This document shows, piece by piece, positions 24,158 through 34,900 of a stretch of DNA of 64,000 nt; the stretch's first letter is position 1, and each line of letters opens with the position of its first letter. The position numbers and the translations under genes are program-made. The notes beneath the pieces were generated by a model that was given only the letters and a program-made list of their open reading frames with translations, ran no database searches and was not told where the DNA came from. The stretch spans positions 62,001 to 126,000 of the forward strand of contig DBYO01000033.1 in the NCBI GenBank assembly GCA_002310235.1, written 5' to 3'. The stretch is from Bacteroidales bacterium UBA1184 (GTDB lineage Bacteria > Bacteroidota > Bacteroidia > Bacteroidales > ML635J-15).

Positions 24158-26296
24158 CTACTCGTACTCGTACAATATGTCGGCATCATCGTCTATATGA
24201 CCAATGACACGGAACTCGGTACGACGGTTTCGTTGTCTGCCTTCGGGATTGTCGGATCCATCGGGATTTGAGTTAGGAGCAATAGGCATACTTTCACCAT
24301 AACCCTTAGCAACCATACGTTCTGGGCTTATACCCTTTTGTATCAAATAATTTACAACCGACTGTGCCCTATTCTGCGACAATTTCATATTGCTCTCGTC
24401 GGTACCTACGCTATCGGTGTGAGAACTGATTTCGACAATTATCTTGGGATAGGCATTGAGGATTTTCAAGATTGTCGTATCAATTACAATTTTTGACTCC
24501 TCGCGCAGATTGTATTTTGCAAAATCGTAGTAAATATTTTCAACTACAAACGCCCGCGATGGTAATGCTCCGATAATAATAGGATCGAGGTGCAACGTGT
24601 CCGAATGGGTTATTCCATTGGTGGTAAATGCCAATGTCTTTTCTCTGTTGTTGTAGTCCTTCACACTGATGTAGTAGTCGACATCGCGCTCGAGGTTGAA
24701 GAAATACAGGCTGTCGCCAGTGGTGGTGGTCTTTAAAAAATAATTTTTCCCATCGCTGCCAGTCATGTAAAGATCAACTCTATAGTCGTGAAGTATTTCG
24801 GCCATATCGGAATTTTCGATGGTCTTGTAGTCAACCGTATGCGTACGCTCATATTCCTTTTCTATCGTACGGAAGAAAGTAGAGTCGGTTATACCTATTA
24901 CCTTTCCGTCAACAGCCACCACAATATGGTCACGATATATAAACTCGTATATATCATCGCAACAATTCTTGTTACGCAACGAATAGCCTCCATCGCGGTT
25001 CGATGACAAAAAGCCTTTCCTTCTGCTTTCATCGATGGAATAATAAAGGTCGTCGTAGTTAGAATTTAAAGGCTTGCCTAGAATCTGCGGAGTTTCGAAA
25101 TTCTTGCCTTCACCGGTAGTTTTATATATGTCGAAGCCACCATATCCCAGCATTCCATCGGAACTATAATAAAGTGTTCGCGTAATTGCATCGTAGAAAG
25201 GCGTAATTTCGTCTCCTGCCGTATTCACCAATTTGCCACAATTCTTGGCGTCCTTCCAACCTTTGTCCTTGGAAGTATAGAAAGAAAACCACAAGTCGAA
25301 ACCTCCACGCCCGCCTTCACGATCGGAAACGAAATACAACACGTCGGTATTCTGTCGCGAAACGCCAACCGCAGGCATTGTGGCAGTACTTCCACTTGCA
25401 TTTATGGTTTCGGGAAGCCGCTCTGGAGTTTGCCATACCCCATCGACAAGTTTAGACATGTATATCTGGCAAATTCGCTTTCCATGGTCATCCTTCTTAC
25501 ATTTGGTAAAGAAAAACCTACGCCTATCGGAAGAAAACGCACCATTGCTTACATCGTATTCATTACTATTGAATATTGTGTCGAATTCACCGACAAACGT
25601 CCACTCCAATTCGGAATCTTCTCTTGCGACATAAAACTTACGAGTAGGCAAAGCATCTTCGTAAGTATTGTAATAGTTTATTTCATTTTCGCGCAACGAC
25701 CCAAATATTAAAGTATTATCTACGTATGGAACAGGTGCCGTATTAATATGCTTGCCGTTAACCGACGAATCGAGATGCGCAACAAATATGCTTTTGTCGG
25801 GTGCTACAACAGCAAGCGAATCCATATTCTCGGCAAGCGATTTCGCCAGTTTTACATATTCGCGCAGACTCTTGTCGGATCGTGCCACCGAAGCAAACCT
25901 CTCATATTCCTTTTTTGCATCTTCATAATTACCCATTATCTGCTGGCACTTTGCAGAATAGAACAATTCTATCAAATTGGTCTTACTATCGTTCCTATAA
26001 GTTTTACTGAAATATTTCTGTGCCTCGGAATAGTTCTTTTCCTGCCAGTAAAGATAAGCCAACTTTTTCTGAAGCTTTGCATTCTGTGGATAATTGTCGT
26101 CGCACTTGCGATAGTTGTCGGTTGCAGTAAAAATATCGCCATTGTATAATGCATTCTTGGCATTCTTCAGCAGTTTCGCCTTCGAAGGAACTTTTTGCGC
26201 CAGAACATCGACAGGCACAAACATTACTATACCTAGCGCAATCACCGCCATCACAAGCAAATGCGACATTTGTTTTTTTAATCGTATGCCACTCAT
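24158..26296 (-). CDS. porE: PorE-like OmpA-family T9SS outer-membrane/peptidoglycan protein
   Basis: ATG 26296 gives 712 aa; an in-frame ATG at 26314 adds six residues and overlaps porP by 16 bases. After a signal peptide ending VDVLAQ come TPR-like repeats (about 25-125), a PD40/WD40-like beta-propeller (about 190-420, with DREGGRGGFDLWFS and SSDGMLGYGGFDIY), a carboxypeptidase-regulatory-like linker, and a C-terminal OmpA peptidoglycan-binding domain (HTDSVG, about 620; NRRTEFRV, about 695). This order is that of PorE, which anchors T9SS components to peptidoglycan. It directly follows a porP/sprF gene and is divergent from two type B cargo genes, so it may be a paralogue devoted to them rather than the core PorE. 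Confidence 0.85.
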   Translation of the reverse strand: MSGIRLKKQMSHLLVMAVIALGIVMFVPVDVLAQKVPSKAKLLKNAKNALYNGDIFTATDNYRKCDDNYPQNAKLQKKLAYLYWQEKNYSEAQKYFSKTYRNDSKTNLIELFYSAKCQQIMGNYEDAKKEYERFASVARSDKSLREYVKLAKSLAENMDSLAVVAPDKSIFVAHLDSSVNGKHINTAPVPYVDNTLIFGSLRENEINYYNTYEDALPTRKFYVAREDSELEWTFVGEFDTIFNSNEYDVSNGAFSSDRRRFFFTKCKKDDHGKRICQIYMSKLVDGVWQTPERLPETINASGSTATMPAVGVSRQNTDVLYFVSDREGGRGGFDLWFSFYTSKDKGWKDAKNCGKLVNTAGDEITPFYDAITRTLYYSSDGMLGYGGFDIYKTTGEGKNFETPQILGKPLNSNYDDLYYSIDESRRKGFLSSNRDGGYSLRNKNCCDDIYEFIYRDHIVVAVDGKVIGITDSTFFRTIEKEYERTHTVDYKTIENSDMAEILHDYRVDLYMTGSDGKNYFLKTTTTGDSLYFFNLERDVDYYISVKDYNNREKTLAFTTNGITHSDTLHLDPIIIGALPSRAFVVENIYYDFAKYNLREESKIVIDTTILKILNAYPKIIVEISSHTDSVGTDESNMKLSQNRAQSVVNYLIQKGISPERMVAKGYGESMPIAPNSNPDGSDNPEGRQRNRRTEFRVIGHIDDDADILYEYE

Positions 26297-26298
26297 AT

Positions 26299-27309
26299 TC
26301 AAAATCTGTCGCATGGTAGTGTAATATAGTTTTTCTTAGCGAATTTTAATTTATATATCAGCGAAACCTCGAACGCTCCACGTGCGTTGGTTGCTTGCAT
26401 AAGTTTCGATAGATTAATATCGTAACTTGCTGCCACTATTATTCCGTAAAATGTAAGTCCAGCAGTAAGCATTGCAGCATCGAAGTTAGAGAAAGATGTT
26501 CGTCCTCCAGCACCGAAGAATGCCGAAGTCACTACTTTTGTAGGAATTGGATGCTCGGCAAGCGCGCCGAACAGCAGTTCCTCTGTCTTTTTTGTAAAGG
26601 TGGTGAGCAAATGCGGCGTTACTGTCCACGATTGTGGACAGCGAATACCAATAGCACCACTAAAAAGCATACGAGGCGCAAGTTTTGTATCGGTATTACA
26701 AAAAGTTTCCTGAGGCGAATTAAGGTGCAGCACCGATATGCTTACCACAGGCTCAATCTTTTGGAACTTACCATGATACGACACTCCAGCATTCATATCG
26801 AAATAGCCTAGCGACATATCCATGTCGGTAACGTTGTTGGGCAGATTCAAATCAAACAGACCAGTTTCGGGATTGTACTGGCTAGGGAGCGTTATTCCAT
26901 CAAGAGTAAAATGCTTGTCAACGTATCCGCCTTGCAATCCAACCGAAACACTTTGCCTCTTGTTAATATTATATATGTACGATGCAGAAATCATGAACTT
27001 GTTGGCGGTCAATTTTGTACCTCCCGACTTATCGTGAAGGAACATAACTCCGACACCCAGTCCCGACTTTCCATGAAAACGCACAGGAGCATCGATTGAC
27101 ACCGACACAGTCTGGTAAGGCACACCAACAGCACTCCATTGTGTACGATAGTTATTAGAAAAACGCAGGTCTTCGTCGAAAAAACCTGTTGCAGCAGGGT
27201 TAAAAACCAACGGCACGGCATAATATTGCGAAAAATGTATGTCCTGACCGAAACAAGCGATTCGTAGAACAAGCATAACGAGCAATAAATATATATAGGT
27301 GTATCTCAT
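26299..27309 (-). CDS. porP: PorP/SprF family T9SS outer-membrane protein
   Basis: Starting at ATG 27309 gives 336 aa with a signal peptide (MRYTYIYLLLVMLVLRIACFGQ). The mature N terminus DIHFSQYYAVPLVFNPAATG is the hallmark of the PorP/SprF family, predicted 14-stranded outer-membrane beta-barrels. In Flavobacterium, SprF-type proteins are needed for secretion or attachment of the type B cargo encoded beside them. Here two type B cargo genes lie on the other side of a divergent promoter region, and the porE-like gene follows 2 bases after the stop. Confidence 0.93.
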   Translation of the reverse strand: MRYTYIYLLLVMLVLRIACFGQDIHFSQYYAVPLVFNPAATGFFDEDLRFSNNYRTQWSAVGVPYQTVSVSIDAPVRFHGKSGLGVGVMFLHDKSGGTKLTANKFMISASYIYNINKRQSVSVGLQGGYVDKHFTLDGITLPSQYNPETGLFDLNLPNNVTDMDMSLGYFDMNAGVSYHGKFQKIEPVVSISVLHLNSPQETFCNTDTKLAPRMLFSGAIGIRCPQSWTVTPHLLTTFTKKTEELLFGALAEHPIPTKVVTSAFFGAGGRTSFSNFDAAMLTAGLTFYGIIVAASYDINLSKLMQATNARGAFEVSLIYKLKFAKKNYITLPCDRF

Positions 27310-27329
27310 AAATGCCACATTTTTCAATG

Positions 27330-27359
27330 CAAAAATACATATTCGTTTCGAACAACAAA
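27330..27359 (-). promoter_or_regulatory. Promoter of porP-porE
   Basis: The minus strand has TATTTTTG at 27337-27330, matching TAnnTTTG, and TTTG at 27359-27356, 18 bp upstream. It starts about 20 bases before the porP ATG. Confidence 0.65.
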
Positions 27360-27398
27360 AATTTTTCAAAACATTTTTTTATTTTTTTACATCTTACA

Positions 27399-27416
27399 TA
27401 TTTTTGATTATTTTTG
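27399..27416 (+). promoter_or_regulatory. Two tandem -7 boxes for the PKD cargo operon
   Basis: TATTTTTG occurs at 27399-27406 and again at 27409-27416, 10 bp apart, both matching TAnnTTTG. The -33 region is T-rich without a clear TTTG. The leader to ATG 27446 is about 20-30 nt. Confidence 0.55.
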
Positions 27417-27445
27417 CAGATGTATTTAGTTTTTATAATGACATT

Positions 27446-30400
27446 ATGAAAATACTTATAAAAATATTACTGCTATTTATTACTATTATATTGCAGTTTA
27501 CTGCAAAAGCACAGTTATCGGTTTCAATAACCGGTGACTTCGAAGGTTGTGCTCCGCAAATACTATCCTTCGGCTGCAACGTGACAGGAGCAGGCAGCGA
27601 GGTTACATATTCGTGGTCGTCGGGAAACGGCGACGTGTCGTTGCTTGCAGAGCCTACATTTTCATACCTTACTCCCGGACATTACATAATTTCGGTTAAT
27701 GTTGAAAGCAACGGACAGACAGCCACTGACAGCCAGGAGATTGTGATATACAATGGTCCTACCGCTCAATTCAACGACAGTACCATAATAGGTTGTGTAC
27801 CTTTCCAATATCGGTTTACCAACCTTTCTAGTCCTGGCGACACAGCCATAACAAGATGGGAATGGTTCTTTGGCGACGGCACCACCCACGTTGGTCCCAA
27901 CAGATTGCACACATATACAACCCCGGGAATATTTACTGTAACGCTCGAAATCACCGACGCCAATGGTTGTCACGATATGATGCACTCGCAGATGCTCACA
28001 CTTTCGAAAGGTCCCGATATAACCATTAGTGCAAACGATGCCCAATGGTGTGCTGCCCCACACAACGTCTATTTTTCGTCGGAAATATCTACAGATGTAG
28101 GTCTTGGTGGCACATACCAAGCCACATGGAATTTCGGCGATGGAGCTACCAGCACCGACAACAACCCCTCGCACACTTACGAGCAGATAGGCAACTATGA
28201 TGTATCGCTTACAGCAGTCGATTCGTACGGCTGCAGCAATACGGTAACAGAAAACAATATGGTCGAAATAGGAACTTTTTCTCCTGAATTTGTTATACCC
28301 GAACAAGCCTGTTTAAATGCCTCCACCACTTTCCGAAGCGATGTATATGACTTATTGTGCCAGTGGGACTTCGGCGACGGCACACCAGTCCAGCAAGGTC
28401 ACGATGCCACACACACCTACACGCAGACTGGGAATTATCAAGTAACATTCACAATTGACCCCAATGGTACATGCCGTCAAGTTAGGATTTTCAACGTGGA
28501 GGTTGTAGAAGTGCAAGCATCTTTCCGCACCGAACCCGAGGATTTATTTTCATGCACCTACCCATTCAATGTTAGATTTATCAGCAATTCTGTAGGACAA
28601 AATCTTACATACATATATAATTTCGATGACACATATATGGATTTTAATTCTACAGCCGAACACACATTTACACAGAACGGACGATACACGCCGACACTTA
28701 CCGTAAGCTCCCCTGGAGGATGCTCGTCAAGGTTCACTGGTCCCGAAATTGTTGTAAACCAACCCGATGCACGACTATATTCCTCTAACGATGGAGGCTG
28801 CACACCTGCAACTGTAGAATTCCACAACAATTCAGAATACACAACCAGCTCGGCCATTGTAAACTATTTTTGGGACTTTGGTGACGGCACTACAACCAAC
28901 ACAACCACATATTCGGTAAGCCATACTTATAACGAAATGGGCATATACCATCCATCTGTCACAATTACCGACACTTCGGGATGCACCGCCACAAGCGAGT
29001 TGCAAGAAAGACCTTTAGGAATAATGACTGGCATACAAGTTTCGCCCGAAGATTTTGGAGTAACCGACGCCATGCACAATTTTATCCCCGGCGACACTCT
29101 CTGCCCCCACGATAATGTTTACCTATACAATTCAATGGCAGGAATTTCCTACAACTACAATTTTTACTTCGCCATGAGCTCAGGCAACAAAAACTGGGTA
29201 GAAAACTCAAATGTTGAATACAAACAATATTCATTCCACGTAGATACAGGATGGAACAAAGTAGGATTCATAGTAGAGTACCAAAACTGCCGTTCCCAAG
29301 CATCACTATGGGATAGTGTTTACATAAAACCGCCAATTGCACACGTAGCAGCATATTCCAACTGCTCAACGCCATTCGACTATTCGTTCAAAGTCGTTGA
29401 AAATCTCGGTGCACAATATTGGGAATGGATAATATACGACACCATAAGCGGCGACTCGCTTTTTTACGATCCTCATTCCACAACCGATTCCATTGCATTC
29501 ACATTTCAAACATATGGACAATATGCTTGCAAGTTTACTGCCCATAACGATAATTCAGGTTGTGAATTTTCAAATACAATGCTCAGCAACATAATGCCTC
29601 CAACATTTACATGGACGATTTCATCCGACACACTATGTCTTGAAAACAGACTTACCGCATATGTGATAAACGCACCCGGATTCTATGAAGTAGCATTCGA
29701 CTGGGAAAACAGCGGAGCTCCCTACGACGAACTAGAATGGATCCCAATTGTCGGTATTACCTACTCGCGCCACTTTTTCGAACATGGAGGCGACTACGAT
29801 GTAATTGTTCACGCTCGTCTGGCCGGAGGATGTATATATACATTCTCAAAACATTTGTATGTTATTGATCCTCTATCGACCATAACACCAGACAACTCTA
29901 CAGCAGGATGCTCACCTGCAACTTTCGATTTTGATGTGTCAATGGAAGCACACGATTCATATTATTTGGTCGAATGGAATTTCGGAGACGGAGAAACAGC
30001 TCAAGGCGAATCGGCACAACATACATACACCAATGCAGGCACCTACAATGTTTCGATAAATATAATGACCATGCACGGATGCCATTTTTCGAAAAACTAT
30101 CCAAATAGGATAAAAGTTTTCGAAACTCCAAATGCCGAAATCGACTTCGACTACAACATTTGCCTCGGCACCGAACAGGTTCTCACATCGGAAGTCACGG
30201 GAAGCTCAATTTGGCACGAATGGGATTTTGGCGACGGAACAATAGTTCTTGGGCATAATAATGCAACCAGCCACCAGTACGAGCAAGCAGGACGCTACAC
30301 AATAACCCATATTGCCTCGCTACACGACAACGGAGTTGCCGTGTGCAGTGATACGGCTACATATATAGATGCCGTAAATGTTGAAAACATAGTGACCGCG

Positions 30401-31900
30401 ACGTTCAGCCTCGACAGTCTGTCGTACAACTGTTACCCGGTATGCCCCACAATACACACTTCGGTGCAGGCAGAACCCGCAAACACATCTTTGCAATACA
30501 ACTGGGACATGGGCAACGGCAACATACTGCATCTATACAATCCTCGCCACCTATACACAGAACCTGGAACATACAATATAAACCTTGAGATTATAAGCAG
30601 CGGAGGCTGCAGTTCATCATACACACAAACGGTGGAGATTTCAGGACCTTATGCGACCATGTCGATAAGCGACACCACAATTTGTGCTGGCGGAACTGTG
30701 CATTTTGCAATGACTAATGCTGTAGATGTTGAGAACTTCGTATGGGTAGTAGGCGGTGGCTACAACTACTACACTCAAGAATTTACCCATCAATATGGCT
30801 ATGCTCCCGAATCGGGTTATTTTCCTATAACACTGTCGCTACAAAACGGGAACTGCACAGTAGAGTTAACCGAGCAAGTATATGTTTATAGGATTACAGC
30901 AGATTTCAGCCTTGTAGATAAAGCTGGGAATACTATAACCGAAGGTTCTTGCCCACCGTTGACCGGCTTGCTCACATACTCAGGCACGAGTACTGTTGAC
31001 GAAAGATGGTATGTAAATGGCGATTTGTATCCCAACAGCTCAGTATCGTGGACAAATACTTCCACTACAAATGACATACTTAACGTAGTATCGCTTGCCA
31101 TTACCGATTCGCTCGGATGCACCGACAGTATATCGCATCAGTACCTAGTGTATAGTATCCCCGACATTCGCACCAACGGCGACACATTGATATGCAAAGG
31201 TGGAGATGCGCAAATTTCAGTCTATGGCGGCAACTCATACTATTGGCAATCTCCAATTAACGACAGTGCACAACATCAAATTGTAAGTCCAAACGAGCCA
31301 ACAATTTACTATGTTAATGCATTCAATGAAAAAATGTGCATGGCATCAAGCTCCATAATGGTTGATCTGCTTGAAAGTTTTGATGCTGGAATCGACGAGC
31401 AGTCGTTTAACATAAATATAGGAGACACTGCTGTTGCTATAGTGGTTTCTGATATGTGGCCTATCGACTGCTACATTTCGCCAGCAGAATACGCTTATGC
31501 AAAAAAATGTGATACAATTAACCTTTTTCCTATAGAAAATACTAATTTTGTACTTGTATTGAAGGATAGCCTAGGATGTAACGAAATTAGTTTCGACATA
31601 TTTGTTGCTGTCGATATGAAGCTTACTCTTGATGTGCCAGGAGCGTTCACACCGCAAAGCTCTGGCGACGGCAACAATATCGTATATGTTAGAGGTCTCG
31701 GCATCAAACAGCTTAGACAGTTCCGCATATTCAACCGCTGGGGCGAAGAGGTGTTTTTCAGCGACGACCTCCACAAAGGCTGGGATGGAACTCTCGGCGG
31801 AAAGATGCAGAATTCCGACACCTATTCATATTATGTAGAAGCCGAAATGTTTGACGGAAGCATAAAGACAAAGAAAGGAAATGTTGTACTTTTGAAATGA
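27446..31900 (+). CDS. Giant PKD-repeat surface protein with T9SS type B sorting domain (paralogue 1)
   Basis: ATG 27446 gives 1484 aa with a signal peptide (MKILIKILLLFITIILQFTAKAQ); the frame upstream is not a signal peptide and crosses the promoter. At least eight PKD domains are visible by their WxFGDG...HTY...G.Y.V motifs, from about residue 60 to 420, and again at 840-1060. Between them lies a region of Cys-containing beta domains. The last 95 residues (VPGAFTP, IFNRWGEEVFF, GWDGT, DTYSYYVEAE) are a CHU_C/gliding-type T9SS type B sorting domain. It is therefore an exported, surface-bound or released filament-like protein. Its stop overlaps the next start by 4 bases. The porP-porE pair is divergent to it. 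Confidence 0.92.
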   Translation: MKILIKILLLFITIILQFTAKAQLSVSITGDFEGCAPQILSFGCNVTGAGSEVTYSWSSGNGDVSLLAEPTFSYLTPGHYIISVNVESNGQTATDSQEIVIYNGPTAQFNDSTIIGCVPFQYRFTNLSSPGDTAITRWEWFFGDGTTHVGPNRLHTYTTPGIFTVTLEITDANGCHDMMHSQMLTLSKGPDITISANDAQWCAAPHNVYFSSEISTDVGLGGTYQATWNFGDGATSTDNNPSHTYEQIGNYDVSLTAVDSYGCSNTVTENNMVEIGTFSPEFVIPEQACLNASTTFRSDVYDLLCQWDFGDGTPVQQGHDATHTYTQTGNYQVTFTIDPNGTCRQVRIFNVEVVEVQASFRTEPEDLFSCTYPFNVRFISNSVGQNLTYIYNFDDTYMDFNSTAEHTFTQNGRYTPTLTVSSPGGCSSRFTGPEIVVNQPDARLYSSNDGGCTPATVEFHNNSEYTTSSAIVNYFWDFGDGTTTNTTTYSVSHTYNEMGIYHPSVTITDTSGCTATSELQERPLGIMTGIQVSPEDFGVTDAMHNFIPGDTLCPHDNVYLYNSMAGISYNYNFYFAMSSGNKNWVENSNVEYKQYSFHVDTGWNKVGFIVEYQNCRSQASLWDSVYIKPPIAHVAAYSNCSTPFDYSFKVVENLGAQYWEWIIYDTISGDSLFYDPHSTTDSIAFTFQTYGQYACKFTAHNDNSGCEFSNTMLSNIMPPTFTWTISSDTLCLENRLTAYVINAPGFYEVAFDWENSGAPYDELEWIPIVGITYSRHFFEHGGDYDVIVHARLAGGCIYTFSKHLYVIDPLSTITPDNSTAGCSPATFDFDVSMEAHDSYYLVEWNFGDGETAQGESAQHTYTNAGTYNVSINIMTMHGCHFSKNYPNRIKVFETPNAEIDFDYNICLGTEQVLTSEVTGSSIWHEWDFGDGTIVLGHNNATSHQYEQAGRYTITHIASLHDNGVAVCSDTATYIDAVNVENIVTATFSLDSLSYNCYPVCPTIHTSVQAEPANTSLQYNWDMGNGNILHLYNPRHLYTEPGTYNINLEIISSGGCSSSYTQTVEISGPYATMSISDTTICAGGTVHFAMTNAVDVENFVWVVGGGYNYYTQEFTHQYGYAPESGYFPITLSLQNGNCTVELTEQVYVYRITADFSLVDKAGNTITEGSCPPLTGLLTYSGTSTVDERWYVNGDLYPNSSVSWTNTSTTNDILNVVSLAITDSLGCTDSISHQYLVYSIPDIRTNGDTLICKGGDAQISVYGGNSYYWQSPINDSAQHQIVSPNEPTIYYVNAFNEKMCMASSSIMVDLLESFDAGIDEQSFNINIGDTAVAIVVSDMWPIDCYISPAEYAYAKKCDTINLFPIENTNFVLVLKDSLGCNEISFDIFVAVDMKLTLDVPGAFTPQSSGDGNNIVYVRGLGIKQLRQFRIFNRWGEEVFFSDDLHKGWDGTLGGKMQNSDTYSYYVEAEMFDGSIKTKKGNVVLLK

Positions 31901-34900
31901 ATATAAAGCGATACATATTAGTTGCAGCTATCATGTTTTCAGCATATGTCGCGAAAGCACAACTTTCCGTAACCATCACAGCAGACTCTTTCAGTGGATG
32001 CTCGCCGCAGAATCTGACTTTCGGATGCAATGTAACTGGAGCAGGCAGCAACATATCATACTCATGGTCGTCGGGCAACGGCGACGTATCACAACTTGCT
32101 TCGCCAACATTCTCGTACATAAACGGTGGCACATACACTCTCTCGCTAACAGTTACCAGCAATGGGCAAACTGCCTCCGACAGTCATTTGGTTGTAATAT
32201 TCCAGTCGCCAGAAGCGCATTTCGACGAAACGCCACAAACAGGCTGCACGCCTTTCGACGTAATGATGAACGACCAATCAACCTTAGGCGGCGCACCTAT
32301 TACAAGTTGGCTGTGGTATTGGGGCGATGGCACCACCTCTAACACTCAAAATGCATCTCATACCTACCTGCACTCTGGACTACTTACCGTGTCGCTCCGC
32401 GTTACCGACGCCAATGGTTGCTCAGGCGAACATTACGCACAGATAGTAAACGCTTCGTCAACGCCATCAGTATCTGTAGAAACAGAAGTTGACCAATGGT
32501 GCGTACCTCCGCTTCAAGTACCGTTTCAATCACAGGTCACAACAGCCCCAAATGTTTCACCAGCCTACACACTTTCGTGGAATTTCGGTGACGGACAAAC
32601 TGGCACAGGGGACAATCTTACACACACCTACAACACTTATGGACATTTTGATGTAAATGTTACCGTAACCGATAGCTACGGATGCTCCGCCTCCGCTTCA
32701 TACCCAAACATGATTTCAATTGCTGCAATAGTGCCTCGTTACAATGCACCATCGGCAGTATGCAAAAACTCATCGACAGCATTCCGCAGTCTTATGGGAC
32801 AAATAAATTGCCAATGGAATTTCGGCGACGGCTCACCTGTTTCAAACTCTCCAACAGCATACCACACATATACAACAGCAGGAACCTACACAGGTACATT
32901 TACAGCCGACCCAGGCGGACCCTGCGAACAATCGGCGACATTCCAAGTAAAAGTAGAGGAAGTCCACGCATCGTTTGTAGTTGACAGTACTTTCTCGTGC
33001 GACTATCCATTCACAGTACATTTCACAAACACATCCATAGGCGATGATATTGCATATAGGTACGATATAGATGTTGATCCTCCATATAATACTTATATGA
33101 CGAATGAGAATCCAGAAGTTACATATTATGAAAACGGAGTTTATCGCCCAATCCTGACTGCATATACATCAGCAGGATGTTACGACACATTTGAGGGTCC
33201 TACCATAATGGTGAACCATCCAGAAGCATCTTTGGAAATATTAGATAGTCCCAACGAAACCTGCGCTGGATGCAACCCAACCACCATTTACTTTGACCAT
33301 TTCATTGAATACACAGCAAACGAAGCAATTGTCGATTACTATTGGGACTTTGGCGACGGAAGCACCATGCACACGACATATACCCCTGTATCGCACACAT
33401 ATACCGAAGTAGGAACCTATTACCCCACACTTACTATAATCGACACATCGGGATGTACCGACACTAAACGATTGTGGAATAATAGTCCATGCTGCGGCGA
33501 TATACAAATAGGATATGCAATTCCTCCAGAGGATTTTGGAGCGTACGACAATATGCACAATCCGATAAACAGGGATACTATATGTCCTCAAGACGTATAT
33601 TATTTATACAATTCTATGTACGAAAGTTCCGATTCAATAACATTCACTTTTAACATAAACGGGCACCCATTTTCTCCACCTATTCCCCAAGAATACTCCT
33701 CATACACATTCGATTTAGACACAGGTTGGAACAATATATATCTAAGCACGAATTACTTGGGGTGCCCATCAGATCATTATTTATGGGATAGTGTATATGT
33801 AATGGGACCGATAATGAACTTTTTGCAATCCACGCACTGCTCAGCACCTTTCGACTTCAATTATCACATTAATGACAACAGAGGTGCGGATTATTGGGAA
33901 TGGATTATAACAAATTCCGACAACGACACTCTTTTACATATACCACACTCGACGTCTTACGACCTACACTACACTTATCCAGGCTATGATTTATACTTCT
34001 GCGAACTGATTGGTCATAAAAACAACTCAGATTGCACATATACACAAAAGCTCATGAGTCCTATATATGAACTTCTTTTCGAATGGCATCTCGCTCCCGA
34101 CACTGTATGCATGGGAAGAAATATGTCGGTAGAAATCGATAATTATGCTATCAATTTTATCGAAATTGCCTATAACTGGGGAGTAAACGATGTTCCTATC
34201 GATAACCTTACGTGGTTCAACATCACCACAAATATTTCTCACTCTCATATGTACCAAGAACCGGGAGAACATACAATAACAGCATATCTGCGTCAGAACG
34301 ACGGATGCATTTCAATATACACCAAGCCAATATACGTAGTTGACCCAACATCGACAATAACCCCGCCAGCCACAGTAGCATGCGTGCCCACAACTATAGA
34401 ATATGAATGCATACTAACAAACACCAATGACCCCATAGCCGATGTGCAATGGAATTTTGGTGATGACAATGTAATACACGGAATTACCGTCCAACACGAA
34501 TACACCAATGTAGGATACGAAAACGTATCATACATGGTGACCACCCGACATGGATGCGTGGATAGACGGACGATAAACAACCACATCCAAGGAATCGCCA
34601 TTCCCGATCTCAACGTCCAGTTCGACGACAGCGTATGCAACACCAGCATGGTGCTGTTCTCGGCCAATGTTGTAAACCCTGAATTCATATACGAATGGGA
34701 TTTCGGCGATGCATACACTGTCGGACCTGCAGGTTCGGTACTCTCGATCAACTTCCCCACCCCAGGACGTTATCCATTCTCGTTAAAGGTTACTGGTGGT
34801 TTGGGCTGCACCGACTCCATAAATTACCCCAATGGAGTGTGGGTAGAAAGCCTCGAAACCGAACTAGCACCACAAAACCAGATATTCAACTGCTATCCAG

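Noticed and set aside
27299..27445. N-terminal extension of the first PKD protein by 49 residues
   Set aside because: The extension crosses the -7 boxes and the porP start, and it moves the clear signal peptide at ATG 27446 away from the N terminus.
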